This document shows positions 13,305 through 17,496 of a stretch of 17,496 bases of DNA, piece by piece. Every line of letters starts with the position of its first letter. The stretch's first letter is position 1. Source of the stretch: DASSWB01 sp035705495 (lineage in GTDB: Bacteria > Bacteroidota > Bacteroidia > Flavobacteriales > Flavobacteriaceae); NCBI GenBank assembly GCA_035705495.1, contig DASSWB010000011.1, positions 1 to 17,496 of the forward strand. The letters are read 5' to 3'. The notes beneath the pieces are model-generated. The model worked only from the letters and a program-made list of their open reading frames with translations. It searched no databases and was not told the DNA's origin. The translations under genes and the position numbers were made by a program.

Positions 13305-13871
13305 ATGTTTGAAAGCATGAATCCCTTAAACAAGTCGACGGCTTGGTTGGAAATTTTCGTTTTAATGTTGGGCGCATTTTTAATCGGTTATTTTTTTGCG
13401 CGATATTATTATAGGAAGAAATATATAAACGACTTGGAGGATTGTATTGCAGAAAACCAACGATTGAAGTTCGAAGAAACAGAAATTTTATTGGAGGAAG
13501 ATCACCAATCTGGTATAAAAGCAATTAAAACAAGAGATAGAACGGGAAAACCCATTCAAAATCAAGAAGATCTTGAAGAAGCCTTGCCTTTAAAAAAATC
13601 TAAAAACCCAGAGTTCAGTCTGGCCAACATTGGAACCGCCGATCCTGAAAAAAGGGACGATTTAACGAAAATAACAGGAATCGGACCTTTTATAGAAGAA
13701 AAATTGAATGAACTGGGGATTTATACTTTTAACCAAATCAGTAAACTTTCCGAAGAAGATATGGAAGCTCTGAATAACCAAATTGAGTATCTGCCGAATC
13801 AAATTCAAGAGGAAGAATGGGTAGAACAAGCGGAAACACTAAAAAAACCGAAGAAAAACAATAAATCCTAG
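13305..13871 (+). CDS. Membrane-anchored protein with a C-terminal helix-hairpin-helix (H3TH-like) domain
   Basis: The 188-residue product has one strong transmembrane segment (about 13-36), then a charged probable coiled coil (41-65, LEDCIAENQRLKFEETEILLEE). A variable linker follows, then a helix-hairpin-helix domain at about 118-160. The core DDLTKITGIGPFIEEKLNELGI contains the hairpin GIGP, as in the predicted flap-endonuclease-1-like H3TH group (COG3743). By family such domains bind DNA or serve as protein-protein modules. No nuclease motif is visible, so a catalytic role is not supported. It starts 3 bp after the OmpA-like gene and its stop is 2 bp from the stop of the convergent VWA gene, so translation of the pair is probably coupled. 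Orientation in the membrane is unknown; the positive residues after the TM (RYYYRKK) favour a cytosolic C-terminus. Confidence 0.8.
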   Translation: MFESMNPLNKSTAWLEIFVLMLGAFLIGYFFARYYYRKKYINDLEDCIAENQRLKFEETEILLEEDHQSGIKAIKTRDRTGKPIQNQEDLEEALPLKKSKNPEFSLANIGTADPEKRDDLTKITGIGPFIEEKLNELGIYTFNQISKLSEEDMEALNNQIEYLPNQIQEEEWVEQAETLKKPKKNNKS

Positions 13872-13873
13872 TT

Positions 13874-15904
13874 TTAAATAAGTCCGTGGTACTTTCGTAA
13901 AAACCATTCTGCGCTTAAGGCAATTGCAATAATTGCCAATAAGTAAAACCAATCAATTAAAGGAACATTCACTTCTTTGCTTTTTTGAACCGGAATAAAT
14001 TCCGGATTATCAAGAAGTGATTTTAATAAATCTTCTTTTTCAGAAAGAAAAAACAATTGCTTTTTTTGAAGTTGAGCAAGTTGTTTCATTTTCCCTAAAT
14101 CGGCATTCATGAACTGTTGTTCCACACTGTAATCTTCTATTTCAAAATATCCTTTTTTTGAAATTCCTTTATCCTTCACAGAAACTACAAATTCATAGTT
14201 ACCAGATGGCATTGCTCCAAGGTTCAGCCCGTAATTATTATCTTTTAAAACAAAAGGAATTGAATTTCTTTGCGTTCCTTCTTCCAAAATGGACAATTGC
14301 AGTTGCTGTCGAGGATCAAATTCGTAGTTTTCATCAAAATATTGTGCAGAAATGGTCACTTCCTGATTTTCATAAAAAATAGGATCATAAGATAATTTGA
14401 GTCGTTCCCTTTTTTCATTCTTCGAAAAATACTGAACTATTTTGCCGAAAAACGTATCGAAAGTATCAAAATCCTTGTTTTCCACGTAGCTCTGCGCCCG
14501 CCATTTCCAAATGTTTTCGCCTAAAAGGATTCCGTGTTTTTGGGATTTGTTCTCAACCGTAACCAAAAGCGGTTCTTCTGTTACAATTCCCGAGATTTTT
14601 TGAAATAAAAGGATTTCTCCTGCGGAATTTATTTCGGTACTTCCAAAAAGTCCTAATAACGGAGGATAGTTTTCAAAAATCCCTTTTTCAATTTGAAAAG
14701 GTGCATAATTTTCATTGAAAACAGGCAGGAAATCTTCCGTTTGATTTGTGACTTCTTTTCTGAAATCCGATTGAACTGTATTCAGAAAATTCCAATCCGT
14801 TTTGCTGCCGGAGATTATAAAATAATTCGATTTAGTTTCGTTCAAAGATTCAAAAACAGATCGGAATTTCGCATTCGGCTGATATAAAAATACACTTTGA
14901 AAACTGGCAAAATCAATATTGTTTTCCGTAACATTTTTCACCACCAATCCCCTACTCTTGTTCATTTCCACAGAACGTTTGATCGCTCCAATATCAGGAT
15001 GAAGAATATCAGTAAGCAATAAAATTTCAGCCCGTTGGTCAATAACTTCAACGGCAAATTTCTTTTGGTTGTTGATTTTGTTTTTTTCGTTTTCCAAAGC
15101 AATGACAGAAGCAGTGAAAAACTTTGTTCCAACGTTATTTGCCGGTAAATTGATATCCAAAACTTTCGAACTTTCGTTGGGTTCCAAAACCAAATCAGTT
15201 GAATAGAGTATATTATTTCCGCTCTTTATCTGAAACTTGGTTTGCTCCTGATTTTCAATTTGATAATTGAGAATGACTTCCACTGGAAATTTATTCCCCA
15301 AAAAAGCATAATTGTTCAAGTTGATCCTATCAATCGAAACATCAATGTAACTCGTGGTATCACCAACAATCACAGGAAAAATATGATGATTTGATTTTGA
15401 ATCGAAGTAAGAATAATCCCGACCGTAAGTTTGGTTTCCGTCAGAAACAAGAACAGTCGCCACGGTTTCGGTCCTAAAAAGATTTTCAATAGAACTTAAA
15501 GCGTTGTGAATATTGGTTTGCTTCCCGTCAAAATTGATTGCTTCAGGTTGTTCCAATTGATCATCAAAAGCAAATATTTCCAGATCAAAACGATCCTGAA
15601 CTTCTTTGTGAGCTTTTATGGATTCAATAAAATCCGAGACAGGTTCAACTTCATCAAAATGAGCAATAGAAGCAGAATTGTCTACTGCCAGAACCAGTTT
15701 TGGTTTCTCTAAATAATAATCTTTTTTAACAATTTCCGGATTTATAATCAGCAGAAGAAGAGAAAAAACAGCAATAAAACGTAAAAACCACAAAAGCCAC
15801 GGATAAACAGCTGCTTTTTTACTTTTAAAAAAGTAGAAAAAATATGCCAAACCAGCAGCAGTTATCGCCGCCAGAATGATGTAAATAACTGTTGCTGTTG
15901 ACAT
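13874..15904 (-). CDS. VWA-domain membrane protein with N- and C-terminal transmembrane segments
   Basis: The 676-residue product begins with two membrane helices (about 4-26 and 33-57). A von Willebrand A domain follows (about 69-190) whose MIDAS metal site looks complete: DNSAS (D75, S77, S79), Thr130 in DGKQTNI, and Asp155 in SDGNQT. Residues ~195-620 are beta-rich segments with Ig-like character plus an alpha/beta region (EILLLTDILHPDIGAIKRS) resembling a glutamine-amidotransferase-like fold. A final TM (about 648-668) precedes a short Arg/Lys tail. This resembles the large VWA membrane proteins common in Bacteroidota and distantly related to Bat proteins, but no MoxR ATPase or Bat gene is adjacent. 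The bulk should be periplasmic. The gene lies 48 bp downstream of fabG on the same strand and could be co-transcribed. Function unknown; protein-protein contact through MIDAS is likely. Confidence 0.82.
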   Translation of the reverse strand: MSTATVIYIILAAITAAGLAYFFYFFKSKKAAVYPWLLWFLRFIAVFSLLLLIINPEIVKKDYYLEKPKLVLAVDNSASIAHFDEVEPVSDFIESIKAHKEVQDRFDLEIFAFDDQLEQPEAINFDGKQTNIHNALSSIENLFRTETVATVLVSDGNQTYGRDYSYFDSKSNHHIFPVIVGDTTSYIDVSIDRINLNNYAFLGNKFPVEVILNYQIENQEQTKFQIKSGNNILYSTDLVLEPNESSKVLDINLPANNVGTKFFTASVIALENEKNKINNQKKFAVEVIDQRAEILLLTDILHPDIGAIKRSVEMNKSRGLVVKNVTENNIDFASFQSVFLYQPNAKFRSVFESLNETKSNYFIISGSKTDWNFLNTVQSDFRKEVTNQTEDFLPVFNENYAPFQIEKGIFENYPPLLGLFGSTEINSAGEILLFQKISGIVTEEPLLVTVENKSQKHGILLGENIWKWRAQSYVENKDFDTFDTFFGKIVQYFSKNEKRERLKLSYDPIFYENQEVTISAQYFDENYEFDPRQQLQLSILEEGTQRNSIPFVLKDNNYGLNLGAMPSGNYEFVVSVKDKGISKKGYFEIEDYSVEQQFMNADLGKMKQLAQLQKKQLFFLSEKEDLLKSLLDNPEFIPVQKSKEVNVPLIDWFYLLAIIAIALSAEWFLRKYHGLI

Positions 15905-15952
15905 TTAATCTTGTGATAATCAATGATTTTCCAGAATGAAAAATCAGAAGTT

Positions 15953-16699
15953 TTATGTTAGCATTCCGCCATCCACGTGTAAAACCTGGCCCGTGACATA
16001 CGAACTCAAATCACTGGCAAAAAATACACATGCATTGGCAATGTCTTCGGGAGAACCACCGCGTTTCAACGGAATCGCTTCCCTCCAGCCGTCAACTACC
16101 TTTTCATCTAGTTTTCCGGTCATTTCAGTTTCAATAAAACCTGGGGCAATAACGTTTGTCCGAATATTCCGTGAACCCAATTCCAAAGCCATGGATTTGG
16201 AGAATCCAATCATTCCAGCCTTTGATGCGGCATAATTCGACTGGCCCGCATTTCCTTTTACACCCACGACAGAACTCATATTGATAATGCTACCGTTTCG
16301 TTGCTTCAACATTGGTCTTTGCACCGCTTTGGTCATGTTAAAAATCGATTTCAGATTGACTTCTATCACCTTGTCAAAATCTTCCTCGCTCATTCTCATT
16401 AGAAGATTATCTTTTGTAATTCCTGCGTTGTTCACAAGAATGTCAATACTGCCAAAATCTTCCATTACCTCTTTTACGAGTTGTTCGGCTTCGTTGAAAT
16501 TGGCCGCATTGGATTTATATCCTTTTGCTTTAATACCTAGTTCTTGCAGCTCATTTTCGAGTTGATTTGCGGCCTCAACAGATGAACTGTAAGTAAAAGC
16601 TACGTTCGCGCCGTGCTTGGCAAATATTTCGGCAATTCCTTTACCAATTCCTCTGCTTGCACCGGTGATGATGGCATTCTTTCCTTCTAAAAGCTTCAT
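15953..16699 (-). CDS. fabG: 3-oxoacyl-[acyl-carrier-protein] reductase FabG
   Basis: FabG reduces 3-oxoacyl-ACP to (R)-3-hydroxyacyl-ACP with NADPH in each cycle of type II fatty acid synthesis. The 248-residue length is typical. The classical SDR motifs are present: the cofactor loop TGASRGIG (12-19), NNAG (90-93), Asn115 in VNLKS, Ser143 in NMSSVVG, and Tyr156/Lys160 in SNYAASKAG. IAPGFIETEMT and the C-terminal VTGQVLHVDGGM favour FabG over other SDRs. The start at 16699 gives the standard N-terminus. Upstream on the minus strand are a -7-like box and the sucD terminator, so it begins its own unit; the VWA gene follows 48 bp later. Other SDR activities cannot be fully excluded because no fatty-acid genes are adjacent. 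Confidence 0.9.
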   Translation of the reverse strand: MKLLEGKNAIITGASRGIGKGIAEIFAKHGANVAFTYSSSVEAANQLENELQELGIKAKGYKSNAANFNEAEQLVKEVMEDFGSIDILVNNAGITKDNLLMRMSEEDFDKVIEVNLKSIFNMTKAVQRPMLKQRNGSIINMSSVVGVKGNAGQSNYAASKAGMIGFSKSMALELGSRNIRTNVIAPGFIETEMTGKLDEKVVDGWREAIPLKRGGSPEDIANACVFFASDLSSYVTGQVLHVDGGMLT

Positions 16700-16770
16700 A
16701 ATTATGATCTTGGTTAATAATTTGTTTTGAAGATTTTCAATTAAAATATTCCGTATCCGATAAAATCATT

Positions 16771-16778
16771 CAAATATA
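16771..16778 (-). promoter_or_regulatory. Probable -7 box of the fabG promoter
   Basis: Minus-strand TATATTTG matches TAnnTTTG exactly and lies 71 bp before the fabG start, just downstream of the sucD terminator. No TTG is found at the -33 position, which lowers the confidence. Confidence 0.45.
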
Positions 16779-16798
16779 AGTAAACAGATTTCTTTTAA

Positions 16799-16850
16799 AA
16801 CAGAAACCTCTTGAAATTGCTTCGAAAAGCAAGACAAGAGGCTTTTTTTA
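16799..16850 (-). terminator. Terminator hairpin between sucD and fabG (possibly bidirectional)
   Basis: An outer stem CCTCTTG (16807-16813)/CAAGAGG (16835-16841) encloses an inner stem TTGCTT (16817-16822)/AAGCAA (16827-16832). The 4-nt loop reads TTCG on the minus strand. The minus strand continues TTTCTGTTTT after the stem, and the plus strand has seven T residues. It is 13 bp beyond the sucD stop codon. Confidence 0.8.
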
Positions 16851-16862
16851 TATTTAAAAAAA

Positions 16863-17496
16863 TTATCCTTTTAAAACTTCGGCAACTTTTTTACCGATTT
16901 CCGCAGGAGAATCCACTACATGAATACCGCATGCTTTCATCACGGCTTTTTTGGCCTCGGCAGTATCTTCACTTCCACCAACAATTGCCCCGGCATGACC
17001 CATTGTTCTACCTTTTGGCGCCGTTTCACCAGCAATAAAACCAACGACTGGTTTCTTGTTTCCGCTTTCTTTGATCCAATTGGCCGCATCAACTTCCAAC
17101 TGACCGCCAATTTCACCAATCATAACAATGATTTCCGTTTCTGGATCATTCATGAACATTTCAACAGCTTCTTTGGTGGTTGTTCCAATAATAGGGTCAC
17201 CCCCAATTCCGATTGCTGTTGTAATTCCCAATCCTTGTTTTACAACCTGATCCGCAGCTTCGTAAGTCAGGGTTCCTGATTTTGAAACGATTCCCACCTT
17301 TCCTTTTTTGAACACAAAACCTGGCATAATGCCAACTTTTGCTTCACCCGGCGTGATCACACCAGGACAATTTGGACCAATCAATCTACAAGATTTGTGT
17401 TTGATATAATCAGAAGCCTTTATCATATCGGCTACTGGAATACCTTCCGTGATCGTAATAATTACTTTAATTCCGGCATCGGCAGCTTCCATAATT
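16863..17496 (-). CDS. sucD: Succinate-CoA ligase (ADP-forming) alpha subunit SucD, C-terminal part (cut by right edge)
   Basis: SucD is the alpha subunit of succinyl-CoA synthetase, which makes ATP or GTP from succinyl-CoA in the TCA cycle. It binds CoA and carries the phosphohistidine. About 210 residues are present, and by alignment with the usual ~290-residue protein roughly the first 80 (the CoA-binding Rossmann start) lie beyond the window. Visible landmarks are ITITEGIP, LIGPNCPGVITPGE, GKVGIVSKSGTLTYEA, IGIGGDPIIG, VMIGEIGG and GRTMGHAGAIVGG, the last containing the phosphorylated His (fragment residue 166). The ATG at 17490-17492 encodes an internal Met, not the start. A terminator follows the stop. 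The SucC partner is not in the window. Confidence 0.95.
   Translation of the reverse strand, partial: IMEAADAGIKVIITITEGIPVADMIKASDYIKHKSCRLIGPNCPGVITPGEAKVGIMPGFVFKKGKVGIVSKSGTLTYEAADQVVKQGLGITTAIGIGGDPIIGTTTKEAVEMFMNDPETEIIVMIGEIGGQLEVDAANWIKESGNKKPVVGFIAGETAPKGRTMGHAGAIVGGSEDTAEAKKAVMKACGIHVVDSPAEIGKKVAEVLKG

Noticed and set aside
1..17496. CRISPR arrays, tRNA/rRNA genes, insertion sequences, phage or defence islands
   Set aside because: No spaced direct repeats, tRNA-like cloverleaf, rRNA-like stretch, transposase or integrase coding region was seen. Genes are closely packed and intact, apart from the two cut by the window edges.

Overview
The window looks like chromosomal DNA from a member of the Flavobacteriaceae (Bacteroidota). 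The signs are AT-rich sequence, TAnnTTTG-type -7 promoter boxes with a TTG -33 element, few recognisable Shine-Dalgarno sites, a type IX secretion (T9SS) C-terminal sorting domain, SPII lipoproteins, and a Bacteroidota-specific gene often mislabelled 'ABC transporter ATPase' next to a GH3/serine-hydrolase fusion and bshA. The genus cannot be fixed from the sequence alone. I see no rRNA, tRNA, CRISPR array, insertion sequence or prophage. Most of the content is core or household in character.

Layout. The left edge (2-67) is the tail of a probable alpha/beta hydrolase. It is followed by a lipoprotein MsrB and a small collagen-tagged lipoprotein, closed by a terminator (about 1150-1187). Next come a T9SS-secreted seven-bladed beta-propeller protein (1332-2807, with a strong terminator) and lpdA (2994-4382). 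The 308-bp region 4383-4690 is the most interesting non-coding stretch. It holds two near-identical sigma-54 (RpoN) -24/-12 promoters. One would drive a short transcript ending at a terminator hairpin (a candidate ~100-nt sRNA). The other drives a secreted Tyr-rich/Arg-rich protein of unknown function (4691-5632).

The minus strand from 10316 down to 5785 is a tight three-gene operon: a conserved protein of unknown function, a large exported GH3 glycosidase fused to a class-C beta-lactamase-like domain, and bshA of bacillithiol synthesis. Gaps are 2-3 bp, and there is a well-formed promoter at 10341-10372. Divergent from it are a cation diffusion facilitator and a pirin, both starting at TTG. 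Then come a two-gene unit with an OmpA-like protein and a membrane-anchored helix-hairpin-helix protein (12354-13871). This runs tail-to-tail, with a 2-bp gap, into a minus-strand VWA-domain membrane protein (13874-15904). Upstream of that on the minus strand lie fabG (15953-16699) and the 3' part of sucD (16863 to the right edge), separated by a hairpin terminator.

Functional themes are redox and thiol homeostasis (MsrB, Lpd, bacillithiol), cell-envelope and peptidoglycan metabolism (GH3/serine hydrolase, OmpA, lipoproteins), central metabolism (Lpd, SucD, FabG), and RpoN-dependent expression of a secreted protein and perhaps an sRNA.
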